Below are positions 31,333 to 40,113 of a DNA stretch of 64,000 nucleotides, one piece after another. The stretch comes from CAYLMG01 sp964493425. GTDB lineage: Bacteria > Planctomycetota > Phycisphaerae > Sedimentisphaerales > Anaerobacaceae. Location: the NCBI GenBank assembly GCA_964493425.1, contig CAZBMW010000002.1:124001-188000 (forward strand). Direction: 5' to 3'. Each line of letters starts with the position of its first letter. The stretch's first letter is position 1. The notes beneath the pieces are model-generated. The model did not search any database, had not been told where the DNA came from, and was given only the letters and a program-made list of their open reading frames with translations. Position numbers and translations under genes: made by a program.

Positions 31333-31347
31333 CGGGTTTGAAGCCCG
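31333..31347. repeat. CGGGTTTGAAGCCCG palindrome after gph
   Basis: CGGGTTTGAAGCCCG starts one base after the gph stop codon. It is a copy of the TAACACGGG/CCCGTGTTA palindrome family seen best at 48522-48569, in its short form. A second small hairpin, CAGGTG/CACCTG, follows at 31353-31374. Confidence 0.5.
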
Positions 31348-31531
31348 CGTCTCAGGTGGACGGATTGTCACCTGTGCGAATCAGCCTGTACTCAAAAGCT
31401 TTTCATCTACGAGCGTCTCAGAACTGTCCGCAGAGAGGTGAAAAAATTCCTCAAATCACGAAGATAAAAAGAAAAAAACACGCAAAGATAGAATTTAACC
31501 TGATATCAATCGTCCCATAATATTTTTTTTG

Positions 31532-31560
31532 TTAACATAAAGGTTTTTTAAAACGATAAT
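31532..31560 (+). promoter_or_regulatory. Promoter of the prepilin-like gene
   Basis: TTAACA (31532-31537), 17-base spacer, GATAAT (31555-31560). Each box is one mismatch from sigma-70 consensus. AAGGAG at 31571-31576 precedes the ATG at 31589. Confidence 0.55.
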
Positions 31561-31588
31561 GTATGGTGACAAGGAGATTTAGGTACAG

Positions 31589-32071
31589 ATGCTTATGAAA
31601 AAGGGATTTACACTTGTAGAGCTGTTAATTGTTATAGTCGTACTGGGCATTATTGCTGCCATTGTAGTGCCCTCATTTCAATCTTATACTCAACAGGCAA
31701 AAGAGGCCGCCGCTAAAGACCATTTAAGAACGCTGCGTGCCATTATAGAAATCTATGCCGCAAAAAATGGAGGCGTTGCACCGGGATACCCGGACAATGA
31801 TATATTACGAGCGCCTACCGAAGTCAATTTTAGGGAACAAATCACCATTGCAGCGGTCGAAGCAAGTGAGTTTAAAAGCGGCATTCTCGAGTGTCCGGAG
31901 AATCCTTTCAGCGGCAAGAAAGCTGTTAAAATAATTGCTAACCTCACCCCGTTTCCTTCGGAGCCGACGCAGACGGGCACTTACGGCTGGATATACAAGC
32001 CTGCAACAAAAAACATACGCCTTAATACCAAGGGTGTTGACTCAGAAGGCGTAGTCTATTTCGAGTATTGA
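31589..32071 (+). CDS. Type IV prepilin-like / GspG-like protein
   Basis: 160 residues with the class III prepilin signal KKGFTLVELLIVIVVLGIIAAIVVPSF: G-FTLVE with Glu at +5 and the hydrophobic helix 8-31. A pilin-like helical spine follows (AKEAAAKDHLRTLRAIIEIYAAKNGG), then a C-terminal domain (GTYGWIYKPATKNIRLNTKGVDSEG) like GspG. Planctomycetota often carry numerous such stand-alone pseudopilins. It may be processed by a prepilin peptidase elsewhere. Its own strong promoter and no operon partners. Confidence 0.85.
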   Translation: MLMKKGFTLVELLIVIVVLGIIAAIVVPSFQSYTQQAKEAAAKDHLRTLRAIIEIYAAKNGGVAPGYPDNDILRAPTEVNFREQITIAAVEASEFKSGILECPENPFSGKKAVKIIANLTPFPSEPTQTGTYGWIYKPATKNIRLNTKGVDSEGVVYFEY

Positions 32072-32223
32072 GTCTTTTAACACGTTTCTTTGGTATCAGT
32101 CGCCAGATTGGAATCTTGTCCTTTACATCTCTTATAATTTTTGTTAGAATCCCGGCGCTTGTGATGTATATTTTTAGCTTATGAAACCGCTCTGATATCG
32201 GCTTCGAGATGTAAAGGGTGAAA

Positions 32224-32493
32224 ATGGCTGGCAAGATAATAATCGATACCGAGCGATGCAAAGGTTGTGGTTTATGTGTTGTATTTTGCCCCAAAGGCTG
32301 CATCGTTATATCAAAACGCTCCAACCAAAAAGGATTTTTTCCCGCAGAAACCAATAACAGCGGCTGTACAGGCTGCGCCGTTTGTGCCCTGGTTTGCCCC
32401 GATGCTGCGATTAAGGTGTTCAGAGACGAAAAAGAAGTCTCGATTGGCGCAAAGAATAAAAAAAAAGTTAAATTCGTGAAGGAAAAATCATGA
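32224..32493 (+). CDS. 2-oxoacid:ferredoxin oxidoreductase, delta (4Fe-4S) subunit
   Basis: The ATG at 32224 is preferred over GTG 32218 because AAAGGG precedes it closely. 89 residues with two CxxCxxCxxxC clusters: CKGCGLCVVFCPKGC and CTGCAVCALVCPDAA. Typical of the electron-accepting subunit of Vor/Kor-type enzymes. The next gene overlaps it by four bases (ATGA), so they are one operon. Confidence 0.9.
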   Translation: MAGKIIIDTERCKGCGLCVVFCPKGCIVISKRSNQKGFFPAETNNSGCTGCAVCALVCPDAAIKVFRDEKEVSIGAKNKKKVKFVKEKS

Positions 32494-33578
32494 CCGCCGA
32501 GAAGGTTCTGATGTGCGGCAATGAAGCCCTTGGCGAAGCGGCTATTTTAGCCGGTGTTGATGCTTATTTCGGCTATCCTATCACGCCCCAAAACGAGGTT
32601 ACCGCCTATATGTCAAAACGTATGCCGGAAGAAGGCAGGGTTTTTGTGCAGTGCGAAAGCGAGCTTGCAGCGATAAATATGGTCTTCGGCGCTGTCGCCA
32701 CCGGCAAAAGGGCAATGACGAGCTCATCGAGCCCGGGCATCAGTTTAATGCAGGAAGGTATTAGCTATCTTGCGGGAGCTCAGCTTCCTTCCGTGGTCGT
32801 AAACGTTATGCGCGGCGGCCCGGGGCTGGGCAATATCGCACCTTCGCAGGGCGATTATTTCCAGGCTACACGGGGCGGCGGCCACGGCGATTACAGAACC
32901 TTTGTGCTCGGGCCGTCGACTGTCCAGGAGTTAGTGGATTGTATGCAACTGGCCTTCGATTTGGCAGATGAGTACAGAATGACCACCGTTGTGCTGGCTG
33001 ACGGCATACTCGGGCAGATGATGGAGCCTGTGAGCTTCGAAAAAAAGCAGGGCAGAAAATTACCGCCCAAGGACTGGGCACTTACCGGTGCCGACGGCAG
33101 GAGTCAGCGCATCGTTCGTTCGCTCTGGCTCAAAGAAGGTGTACTTGAGCAGCTAAACTATAAGCTGCAGGAAAAATACCGGCTGGCTGAAAAAAAAGAG
33201 GTCATTTGCGAACAAGACAGAATTGAAGATGCCGATATTGTTGTGGTTGCCTACGGCGTGGCGGCTAGGATAGTTCGTGCAGCCGTAACAAGAGCAAGAC
33301 GCGAAGGGATAAAGGTCGGCTGGATAAGGCCTGTTACATTATGGCCTTTCCCCTTCGGGCAGATAAGCAAAGCCGCCAACGAGTTCAGGATTTTTCTTGT
33401 CGTAGAGTTCAGTTGCGGCCAGATGGTGGAAGACGTTAAGCTGGCCGTCGCTGGAAAAGCACCGGTGCTTTTCTACGGAAGACCCGCCGGCGGAATACCG
33501 ACAGTCGAGGATGTGCTGGATAAAATCGTACAGTTGACGCTCAACCCGGAACATTTGAAAAAAAGGGCTAAAGTATGA
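32490..33578 (+). CDS. 2-oxoacid:ferredoxin oxidoreductase, alpha subunit (VorB-like)
   Basis: 362 residues. Characteristic blocks: GNEALGEAAILAGVDAYFGYPITPQNEV, CESELAAINMVFGAVATGKRAMTSSSSPGISLMQEGISYLA, VNVMRGGPGLGNIAPSQGDYFQATRGGGHGDYR, and a C-terminal VVAYGVAARIVRAAVTRA. Best fit is the family called VorB (branched-chain 2-oxoacid, or 3-methyl-2-oxobutanoate), although 2-oxoglutarate activity cannot be ruled out. Pairs with the TPP subunit that follows with ATGA overlap. Oxidises 2-oxoacids to acyl-CoA, reducing ferredoxin. Confidence 0.88.
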   Translation: MTAEKVLMCGNEALGEAAILAGVDAYFGYPITPQNEVTAYMSKRMPEEGRVFVQCESELAAINMVFGAVATGKRAMTSSSSPGISLMQEGISYLAGAQLPSVVVNVMRGGPGLGNIAPSQGDYFQATRGGGHGDYRTFVLGPSTVQELVDCMQLAFDLADEYRMTTVVLADGILGQMMEPVSFEKKQGRKLPPKDWALTGADGRSQRIVRSLWLKEGVLEQLNYKLQEKYRLAEKKEVICEQDRIEDADIVVVAYGVAARIVRAAVTRARREGIKVGWIRPVTLWPFPFGQISKAANEFRIFLVVEFSCGQMVEDVKLAVAGKAPVLFYGRPAGGIPTVEDVLDKIVQLTLNPEHLKKRAKV

Positions 33579-34324
33579 AAACGGTTTTCGAGAGAACACC
33601 AACGTTTAAGGATTGTCCAACTCACTACTGTCCCGGTTGTGGTCATGGTATTGCGCATCGGCTGATAGCTGAGGCAGTCGATGAGCTTAACATTCGCGGC
33701 CGAACCATCGGCATCGCCCCGGTAGGCTGCTCGGTCCTTGCGTACGATTATCTGGATGTCGATATGGTCGAGGTCGCACACGGCAGGGCACCTGCGGTGG
33801 CAACAGGTATGAAGAGAACAAATCCGGATAAGGTTATTTTCTCATATCAGGGCGACGGCGACTTGGCGGCGATAGGCACCGGCGAGATTATCCACGCAGC
33901 GAATAGAGGTGAGCAAATCACCGTTATTTTCATTAATAATGCGGTGTTCGGAATGACCGGCGGACAAATGGCTCCGACGACGATGCTCGGTCAGGTTACT
34001 GCTACAACTCAGCAGGGAAGAGATACCGAAGCTAACGGATATCCTTTGAAGGTGGCGGAGTTGATCTCGATTTTGCCCGGAGCAGCTTATGTCGAAAGAT
34101 GCGCTCTAAGCAGCCCGGCTCGGATTCGCCAGGCAAAAAAGGCTGTTAAGCATGCCTTTGAGCTTCAGTCAAAAGGAATAAAAGGACTTTCGCTTATCGA
34201 GCTTCTCTCGGCCTGCCCGACCTATTGGCGAATGCCGCCCGCCGAGGCGATGCAATGGATTGAGACGGAAATGATAAAAGTTTTTCCGCTCGGCTGTTTG
34301 AAAGATATCGCGGGGCCTGATTAG
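33575..34324 (+). CDS. 2-oxoacid:ferredoxin oxidoreductase, beta (TPP-binding) subunit
   Basis: 249 residues. Thiamine-binding GDGDLAAIGTGEIIHAANRGEQITVIFINN, preceded by the conserved CPGCGHGIAHRLIAEAVDE and GIAPVGCSVLAYDYLDVD. Ends at FPLGCLKDIAG. Starts ATGA-coupled to the alpha subunit and is followed after 23 bases by the gamma subunit. With them it forms the four-subunit enzyme. Cytoplasmic; feeds reduced ferredoxin to hydrogen or electron-transfer partners not visible here. Confidence 0.9.
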   Translation: MKTVFERTPTFKDCPTHYCPGCGHGIAHRLIAEAVDELNIRGRTIGIAPVGCSVLAYDYLDVDMVEVAHGRAPAVATGMKRTNPDKVIFSYQGDGDLAAIGTGEIIHAANRGEQITVIFINNAVFGMTGGQMAPTTMLGQVTATTQQGRDTEANGYPLKVAELISILPGAAYVERCALSSPARIRQAKKAVKHAFELQSKGIKGLSLIELLSACPTYWRMPPAEAMQWIETEMIKVFPLGCLKDIAGPD

Positions 34325-34347
34325 TAACATTCGGGACTGATAGAAAA

Positions 34348-34899
34348 ATGACGGATAATGGATTTTATGAAGGCGTTATCATAGCGGGTTTTGGCGGCCA
34401 GGGAATTATATTGGCTGGCAAGCTTCTCGCCCAGACGGCGATGAAGGCTGGCAAAGAGGTAACCTATATGCCCGCCTACGGCGCAGAGGTTAGAGGAGGC
34501 ACTTCAAATTGTACTGTAGTGATTTCCGAAGAACCTGTGGCTTCGCCTGTAATATACCATCCCGATTCCTTAATTATTATGAACAAGGCTTCGCTCGAAA
34601 AATTTGCTCCACGGCTGAAAGAGGGCGGTATTCTTGTTTACAACAGCTCGCTGATTGATGAAGCGCCTCGGCTTGATAAGAAAATCGATGTTGTGGCAAT
34701 ACCCGCTGACGATATTGCCGTGGAACTGAAAAGTCAGAAAAGCGCTAATATGGTCGCCGTCGGCGCATATCTGAAAAAGCGTAAACTCTTTGACGTCGAT
34801 GCCGCTGCATCTTGTCTTTGGGATGTGCTCGCTGAGCGCTATCACAAGACCATACCGGTCAATACTAAAGCCTTGCTTGCCGGCTTTGAGTTTGAGTAG
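34348..34899 (+). CDS. 2-oxoacid:ferredoxin oxidoreductase, gamma subunit
   Basis: 183 residues. AGFGGQGIILAGKLLAQTAMKAGKEVTYMPAYGAEVRGGTSNCTVVISEEPVASP is the standard gamma-subunit opening. Ends shortly before an IR-like GGGCT/AGCCC hairpin (34903-34915). It is the last gene of the delta-alpha-beta-gamma operon. Confidence 0.9.
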   Translation: MTDNGFYEGVIIAGFGGQGIILAGKLLAQTAMKAGKEVTYMPAYGAEVRGGTSNCTVVISEEPVASPVIYHPDSLIIMNKASLEKFAPRLKEGGILVYNSSLIDEAPRLDKKIDVVAIPADDIAVELKSQKSANMVAVGAYLKKRKLFDVDAAASCLWDVLAERYHKTIPVNTKALLAGFEFE

Positions 34900-34902
34900 C
34901 AG

Positions 34903-34915
34903 GGGCTGGAAGCCC
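34903..34915. terminator. GGGCTggaAGCCC hairpin after the oxidoreductase operon
   Basis: Arms GGGCT/AGCCC three bases after the stop codon of the gamma subunit, followed by GTTTTAC. It resembles the short form of the GGGTTTGAAGCCC palindrome at 31333 and may end the operon transcript. Confidence 0.4.
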
Positions 34916-34939
34916 GTTTTACTTTCAAGAGATGGCACT

Positions 34940-35443
34940 ATGGAAGGTGACAGAATAGAAAAAGACACTCTAAAACGCTTTTTTACCCGCCCGAAGCATT
35001 CTTTCGGTTTGCGAATGGCACCGCTTATAGACCTGGTGTTTTTACTGCTGATATTTTTTCTGGTAGCGGTCAAGTGGAGACCGCAGGAAGACTTTATACC
35101 GCTAAGATTGCCGGCTGCGCAGGCTCAAGTCCCCGGCATCGGAAGGCCTGAGCCTCTGCGAATACATATATCTTCAATTGATGACGGCTGCCTGGTAAGA
35201 ATCGGCCTGGTCCAAACTGTTCAAATCAATTCCCAAACGATGGAGCTGGATTTAGCACAGTTGATGGAGAAAATCGAACAGGTTTTAGCAGAGCAGAGGC
35301 GGCTGACATCCGACCCGATAGAGATTATCTGCGAGCCGGAAGTGAAATCCGAATTCTGGGTGAGGATATGCAATGTTTTCTACGGTATGGGAATGACCGA
35401 CATAACATTTCCAATGATACAATGGCAGGGGCCTGACGAGTGA
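34940..35443 (+). CDS. ExbD/TolR-type transport protein (no ExbB partner alongside)
   Basis: 167 residues from ATG 34940. The frame extends to 34790, but that overlaps the gamma subunit and lacks a ribosome binding site. After a charged stretch of about 27 residues comes the single membrane helix RMAPLIDLVFLLLIFFLVAVKW with the family aspartate (PLIDLVFLL), then a periplasmic domain (SSIDDGCLVRIG..ICEPEVKSEFWVRICNVFYGMGMTDITFP). Its stop overlaps the start of the TPR gene. No exbB next to it; the nearest is at 40.6-41.5 kb. It may work with that unit. Confidence 0.85.
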   Translation: MEGDRIEKDTLKRFFTRPKHSFGLRMAPLIDLVFLLLIFFLVAVKWRPQEDFIPLRLPAAQAQVPGIGRPEPLRIHISSIDDGCLVRIGLVQTVQINSQTMELDLAQLMEKIEQVLAEQRRLTSDPIEIICEPEVKSEFWVRICNVFYGMGMTDITFPMIQWQGPDE

Positions 35444-37761
35444 AAAGCCTGCGGGACAATTGCAACGAGATTTTGCGTTCCGGTGTATTTTTTTTGCTCC
35501 TTTGCTTATTTTCGCTTACTGTCCCTGTCTCAGCAGCAACACAACAATCGGCAGCAGAAGATATCAACAGCCTGTCGGTAAAAAGTCAAAGGGTCTACGA
35601 CGATTTTCTGCGGCAAAGTTTCGGGCTTCGAATCAAATATGAATTTAACAGTAATTTCATAGATAAGGCTGACAGAGAGAAACTGTACAAGATTGCAAAA
35701 ACAGCCTCGGATGAGCTGGCTGGTATCGAGCGTGAACAAAGAAGGCTAAAACAGATTATAGAAGACTACGAGGCGGACGACTGGGATGACAGATACGGCT
35801 CAACAGGACTCTGGAAGAAATTATCCTCTGGTCTTTACACAACAGCTTTAAGCAGGGCCGAGGCGGATTTTTTTGCGGCAGTATCTTCAGCTCAAAGGCA
35901 GGAAGCTGCTGACACGTGCAATAAAATTATTAACCGTCTGGATTCGCTGGAAGAGAGCCGCGACAGCGCATATTTGCATTTTATCAAAGCCAGAGTCTAT
36001 GCGCTGCTCGCTAAGGATGATTCGCTTTATCAGCCGCTGGCAAAGATGGAGTTCGACTGGCTCTCGGAGCGCTCCGATATCGAGCAGGCTCTTGCTTTCA
36101 GAATAGAAATAGAGCGTAACAAATTACCAGGTGAGACGGAAACCACCCGTCTTGATAAAATTGGAAAGGAACTTGCCAGCGGCGAATGTGCCGATGACAT
36201 TGAGCTTATCCTATCTCTGGCTTTCTTGCAGAGAAATCTCGGCAGATACCAAAGTTATGAAAAAATTCTAAAACAACAGCCGCAAGCCGGCGATTATGTC
36301 GGCTCAATTTTACTTTCGGTGATTGTACCCAAAATGAGCGAACAAGAACACTTCGCTCAAATTTTGCAGGATATTACCGTTTATGAAGCAGAGCTTGTAG
36401 CGAAATTTTTGTGGAAAAGCGAAACTGAGCAGTGCCCGGAACTTCTGCAAAGTATTGCAACCTTGGAAAAATTTCAGACTCCATTGATACTATATGTTAC
36501 TGCAGTAAAAACCGCTGAAGCAGAACCAGATAAAGCAATCGAATTGCTTATTAAAGCAAGCAAGCTGCAAAAGCAAAAGAAAAGCGACAGCCTTGATATC
36601 GAAGCTTGCAAGATAGCAGAACAGACAGCCCAATTTGCTTATGAAATGTATATGAAGGGTTCAATCGGCTGCCGTAATGTTCTGGATGCTTTTAAAAATT
36701 ACAACGATGTATCAAGCCGACAAGCTAATGGGAAGCTCAAGTACTATTATGCTTCTGTTCTCAGTGACTGCAATTGCCCTGAGAAGGGTGAACAGGTATT
36801 GAAAGATTTAGCAAATGGGGACAAACGATACTGGTCCAGCCGGGCAAGGCTCGATTTGATTAAGCAGGACATTGAAATTAACGAAAGCGCAAACACACGT
36901 ACTTTTGATGAGTTGCTTTCAAGGCTGAAAAATTTTATTACGGATTTTAACAGTGAAGGAAAAGAATTCAAACGTATTAAAGCTGAAGCGATTGCTATTT
37001 ATTGCAGGCTGCTTCTTGAGCGGAATGATGAAAACTCTGCCCAGCAGGTTGTTGATATTCTCACCGAAGACAACATAGACGAGCCGAGTTTATATGCCTT
37101 CAAATCAACTGCTTTACAGAGACTGGGCCAACCGCTTGCGTCAGCGGAATATCTTCTTAAAGCCTGTCAAGAAGACGATTGCCGTTATACGCACCAGGCT
37201 ATGTTACTACTCTCGGAAATAATCGAGAATATCGACACTTTAGCGGTTCGGCAAGATAACTTCCAACAAGCCGCAGGAAATTGCAGAAGACTTGCACAAA
37301 TCTGCTTTGGATGTCTCAAGGATTTACAGGCCGGCCTGTTCCTTGCCGAGATATCTGTTTTTGCTGCAAACAAAAACGATGACGAGCTTGCTGAGATTGA
37401 AAAACTGCTGACCGATCTGACCACTGAAGCGAGCGAACAAAATATAGATATAATACGCTGCCGGGCAAGATTACTCGGCGAACAACAAAAATATGAGGAT
37501 GCCGCGAAACTATGGTCGCAGATTTGCGAGAGCAGGCGGGTACGGGATTTCGATTCAAACACAAGAAGCTTTTGGTGGTGGCGGGCTAAATATTATGAAC
37601 TTCTCTGCTGGGCGAAACTGCCGAAAACAGAAAAGCAGCAGGTTTTACACACGATAGAGGTGCTCGAAAATACTTTCAGCGACATACCATTGCTATGGGC
37701 AGAAAAATTAACATCTCTTAAGCAAGTATACAGTAATACCTTGTCAGCTTCGGATAAATAG
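35440..37761 (+). CDS. Large secreted TPR-type protein
   Basis: GTG start within the stop of the ExbD gene (GTGA). 773 residues. An N-terminal hydrophobic signal (RSGVFFLLLCLFSLTVPVSA, about 13-32) precedes a charged, helical, leucine- and alanine-rich body. The repeats are loose TPR-like helices (for example ARVYALLAKDDSLYQPLAKMEFDWL, FFAAVSSAQRQEAADTC, EPSLYAFKSTALQRLGQPLASAEYLLKACQEDD). It may be a periplasmic scaffold for the ExbD unit. No enzymatic motif. Confidence 0.6.
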   Translation: MKSLRDNCNEILRSGVFFLLLCLFSLTVPVSAATQQSAAEDINSLSVKSQRVYDDFLRQSFGLRIKYEFNSNFIDKADREKLYKIAKTASDELAGIEREQRRLKQIIEDYEADDWDDRYGSTGLWKKLSSGLYTTALSRAEADFFAAVSSAQRQEAADTCNKIINRLDSLEESRDSAYLHFIKARVYALLAKDDSLYQPLAKMEFDWLSERSDIEQALAFRIEIERNKLPGETETTRLDKIGKELASGECADDIELILSLAFLQRNLGRYQSYEKILKQQPQAGDYVGSILLSVIVPKMSEQEHFAQILQDITVYEAELVAKFLWKSETEQCPELLQSIATLEKFQTPLILYVTAVKTAEAEPDKAIELLIKASKLQKQKKSDSLDIEACKIAEQTAQFAYEMYMKGSIGCRNVLDAFKNYNDVSSRQANGKLKYYYASVLSDCNCPEKGEQVLKDLANGDKRYWSSRARLDLIKQDIEINESANTRTFDELLSRLKNFITDFNSEGKEFKRIKAEAIAIYCRLLLERNDENSAQQVVDILTEDNIDEPSLYAFKSTALQRLGQPLASAEYLLKACQEDDCRYTHQAMLLLSEIIENIDTLAVRQDNFQQAAGNCRRLAQICFGCLKDLQAGLFLAEISVFAANKNDDELAEIEKLLTDLTTEASEQNIDIIRCRARLLGEQQKYEDAAKLWSQICESRRVRDFDSNTRSFWWWRAKYYELLCWAKLPKTEKQQVLHTIEVLENTFSDIPLLWAEKLTSLKQVYSNTLSASDK

Positions 37762-37762
37762 C

Positions 37763-37791
37763 TTGTATAAAAATCCGGCTGTAATTATAAT
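37763..37791 (+). promoter_or_regulatory. Promoter for clpX
   Basis: TTGTAT (37763-37768), 17-base spacer, TATAAT (37786-37791). A consensus -10 and correct spacing, about 40 bases before the start codon. Confidence 0.5.
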
Positions 37792-37831
37792 ATAAGAAGA
37801 CTAAAAACCGGTTTACAGCAGGAACAAGATA

Positions 37832-39100
37832 ATGGCAAAACGCTCGGGCGAAAAGAATTCAAAAATAATATGCAGTTTTTGTGGTCGTTCTTCAGGCCAG
37901 ACTGATACTTTCATAGAGGGACCGAACGATGTCTATATATGCCCTGAATGTGTCGACCTTTGTTATGACATCATCACCCAGAACAAAAAACGAATCAAAA
38001 AAAAGAGTATAAATCTCAAACAGGTCCCCAGGCCGAGGGAAATAAAGGAATATCTGGACCAGTATGTAATCGGCCAGGAACACGCTAAAAAGTACCTATC
38101 TGTAGCTGTTCATAACCACTATAAAAGGCTGCTGCATCTTGACAGTGACAGCGATGTTGAAATCGACAAATCGAATGTTCTTTTAATAGGGCCGACCGGC
38201 TCGGGCAAGACACTTCTTGCCCGCACACTTGCGCGTATGCTGAAAGTGCCCTTTGCGATTTGTGATGCCACAACTGTCACCGAAGCTGGTTACGTCGGTG
38301 AGGACGTTGAAAATTTTCTGCTCAGACTGATACAGTCCGCGGATTTCGATATAGAAGCCGCTCAGCAGGGTATCGTCTATATAGATGAAATCGACAAGGT
38401 CGGTAAAACAACTCAAAACGTTTCGATTACCCGTGATGTCTCGGGGGAGGGCGTTCAGCAGGCCCTGTTAAAAATGCTCGAAGGAACCATTGCCAATGTT
38501 CCGCCGCAGGGCGGCAGAAAACACCCCGAGCAGGCCTACATACAAATCGATACGTCGCATATCCTTTTTATCTGCGGAGGAACGTTTGTCGGGCTGGAAA
38601 ATATCGTCAAGAAACGGCTCGGCAGAAAAATGATAGGTTTTGATTCCGAGCTGACCGGCCAAAAAGATGCAAAAAAAGAGTACAGTGACATTATATCACA
38701 GGTTATACCCGAGGATATTATCGAATATGGAATGATACCCGAAATGGTCGGAAGACTGCCGGTCATCACATCTCTTGGTACGCTTGATGAAAACACTCTC
38801 ATAGATATACTGACAAAGCCGAAGAATGCTTTGGTAAAACAATATCAGAAATTTTTCGAAATGGAAGGCGCCAAGCTTGAATTCACAGAAGACGGCCTGC
38901 ACGCTTTAGCACAAAAAGCACTAAAACGTGACACCGGTGCCAGAGCCTTGCGTTCGATTGCCGAACAGCTTATGGTTGATTTAATGTACCTGCTGCCCGA
39001 GGAGCCTAAAGGCGCAAAATATGTGATTAGCCGTGACATAGTCGAGGGTAAAGCGGATTTGCTCACCGCAAGAAAGGCTGTAAAAAAAGAATCGGCATAA
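37832..39100 (+). CDS. clpX: ATP-dependent protease ATPase subunit
   Basis: 422 residues. The N-terminal zinc finger ICSFCGRS...YICPECVDLC (Cys14, Cys17 and two more) binds adaptors. AAA+ domain with Walker A GPTGSGKT, pore loop GYVGEDVENFLLRLI, Walker B VYIDEIDKV, RKHPEQ loop and arginine finger region. C-terminal small domain RDTGARALRSIAEQL. Unfolds substrates for ClpP, which is not in the window. Confidence 0.97.
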   Translation: MAKRSGEKNSKIICSFCGRSSGQTDTFIEGPNDVYICPECVDLCYDIITQNKKRIKKKSINLKQVPRPREIKEYLDQYVIGQEHAKKYLSVAVHNHYKRLLHLDSDSDVEIDKSNVLLIGPTGSGKTLLARTLARMLKVPFAICDATTVTEAGYVGEDVENFLLRLIQSADFDIEAAQQGIVYIDEIDKVGKTTQNVSITRDVSGEGVQQALLKMLEGTIANVPPQGGRKHPEQAYIQIDTSHILFICGGTFVGLENIVKKRLGRKMIGFDSELTGQKDAKKEYSDIISQVIPEDIIEYGMIPEMVGRLPVITSLGTLDENTLIDILTKPKNALVKQYQKFFEMEGAKLEFTEDGLHALAQKALKRDTGARALRSIAEQLMVDLMYLLPEEPKGAKYVISRDIVEGKADLLTARKAVKKESA

Positions 39101-39143
39101 ATTCTTTGCCGCCTGTGAGGAGAAAATCGTCAGGAGGACAAAT

Positions 39144-40076
39144 GTGGCCAAAGCAAAGCGAAACAGAACCATAAGCCTCAGCCAGAAAGAAAAAGAGCAT
39201 CTCAAAAAAAAGCTTCTTCATATCTATAAACCTGCCCACGTAAGTCTTATAGAAGATAGAATAATAAACCGGGATATTTTCGAAGTTCTTGACTTTCTGC
39301 CCGAAGGTTTCGTGGATTTGCTTATCCTGGACCCTCCTTATAATCTGAATAAAACATTTAAATCGACAAACTTTAAGAAAAAGAGCCTGAAAGAATACAC
39401 TGAGTGGTTTGAAAATTGCCTCGTTGCGTTTTTGCCAAAGCTCAAAAGAGAAGCTACTGTATACGTTTGCTGCGACTGGTATTCGGCAACTGCGGTTTAT
39501 CTGGTACTGCAAAAATATCTGAAAGTAAGAAACAGAATTACCTGGGAGAGGGAAAAAGGAAGAGGTGCAAAAAGAAACTGGAAAAGTGCGTCTGAAGACA
39601 TCTGGTTTGCCACAGTTTCTAATAGTTACACATTTAACGTGGATTCAATAAAACTGAAGCGCAAAGTTATAGCTCCATATACGGACGATAAAGGCCGGCC
39701 TAAAGATTGGCTTGATGTTCCTGACGGCCGCTTCCGGCTGACTTATCCATCAAATTTGTGGAATGATTTAACGGTCCCCTTCTGGTCAATGTCTGAAAAT
39801 ACCGAGCACCCGACGCAGAAACCGGAGAAGCTTCTTGCAAAGCTAATTCTCGCAAGCACAAATGAAAATGATTTTGTTTTCGACCCTTTTATGGGCTCAG
39901 GTACGAGCTGTGTGGTCGCCAGAAAGCTGAATCGCAAATTTGTCGGCGTTGAAATTGAGACTGAATATTGCCTGCTCGCTGCAAAGCGTCTGAAATTAGC
40001 ACAAACAGATAAAAATATTCAGGGTTATTCTGAAGGAGTATTCTTGGAAAGAAATACGCTGAAACCAAGAAGATAA
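39144..40076 (+). CDS. Orphan site-specific DNA adenine/cytosine-N4 methyltransferase
   Basis: 310 residues. Start GTG at 39144 with AGGAGG at 39132-39137; the ATG at 39142 is in another frame and runs into a stop. The catalytic DPPYNL motif is near the start (63-68), and the AdoMet-binding FVFDPFMGSGTS is near the C-terminus. That order is the beta class of amino-methyltransferases (N6-adenine or N4-cytosine), as in CcrM. The central region between about 130 and 230 should hold target recognition. No restriction endonuclease is near. Could be a housekeeping methylase; target unknown. Confidence 0.85.
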   Translation: MAKAKRNRTISLSQKEKEHLKKKLLHIYKPAHVSLIEDRIINRDIFEVLDFLPEGFVDLLILDPPYNLNKTFKSTNFKKKSLKEYTEWFENCLVAFLPKLKREATVYVCCDWYSATAVYLVLQKYLKVRNRITWEREKGRGAKRNWKSASEDIWFATVSNSYTFNVDSIKLKRKVIAPYTDDKGRPKDWLDVPDGRFRLTYPSNLWNDLTVPFWSMSENTEHPTQKPEKLLAKLILASTNENDFVFDPFMGSGTSCVVARKLNRKFVGVEIETEYCLLAAKRLKLAQTDKNIQGYSEGVFLERNTLKPRR

Positions 40077-40113
40077 AATTTAGAATCGCACTATAGCGCT
40101 TGCACTTTAAAAA

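Noticed and set aside
31332..31531. tRNA or small RNA gene in the spacer before the prepilin gene
   Set aside because: No cloverleaf pattern; only short hairpins of the repeat family are visible.
39142..39174. ATG start two bases before the methyltransferase GTG
   Set aside because: That frame runs into a stop after about ten codons; the AGGAGG fits the GTG at 39144 and gives the full protein.
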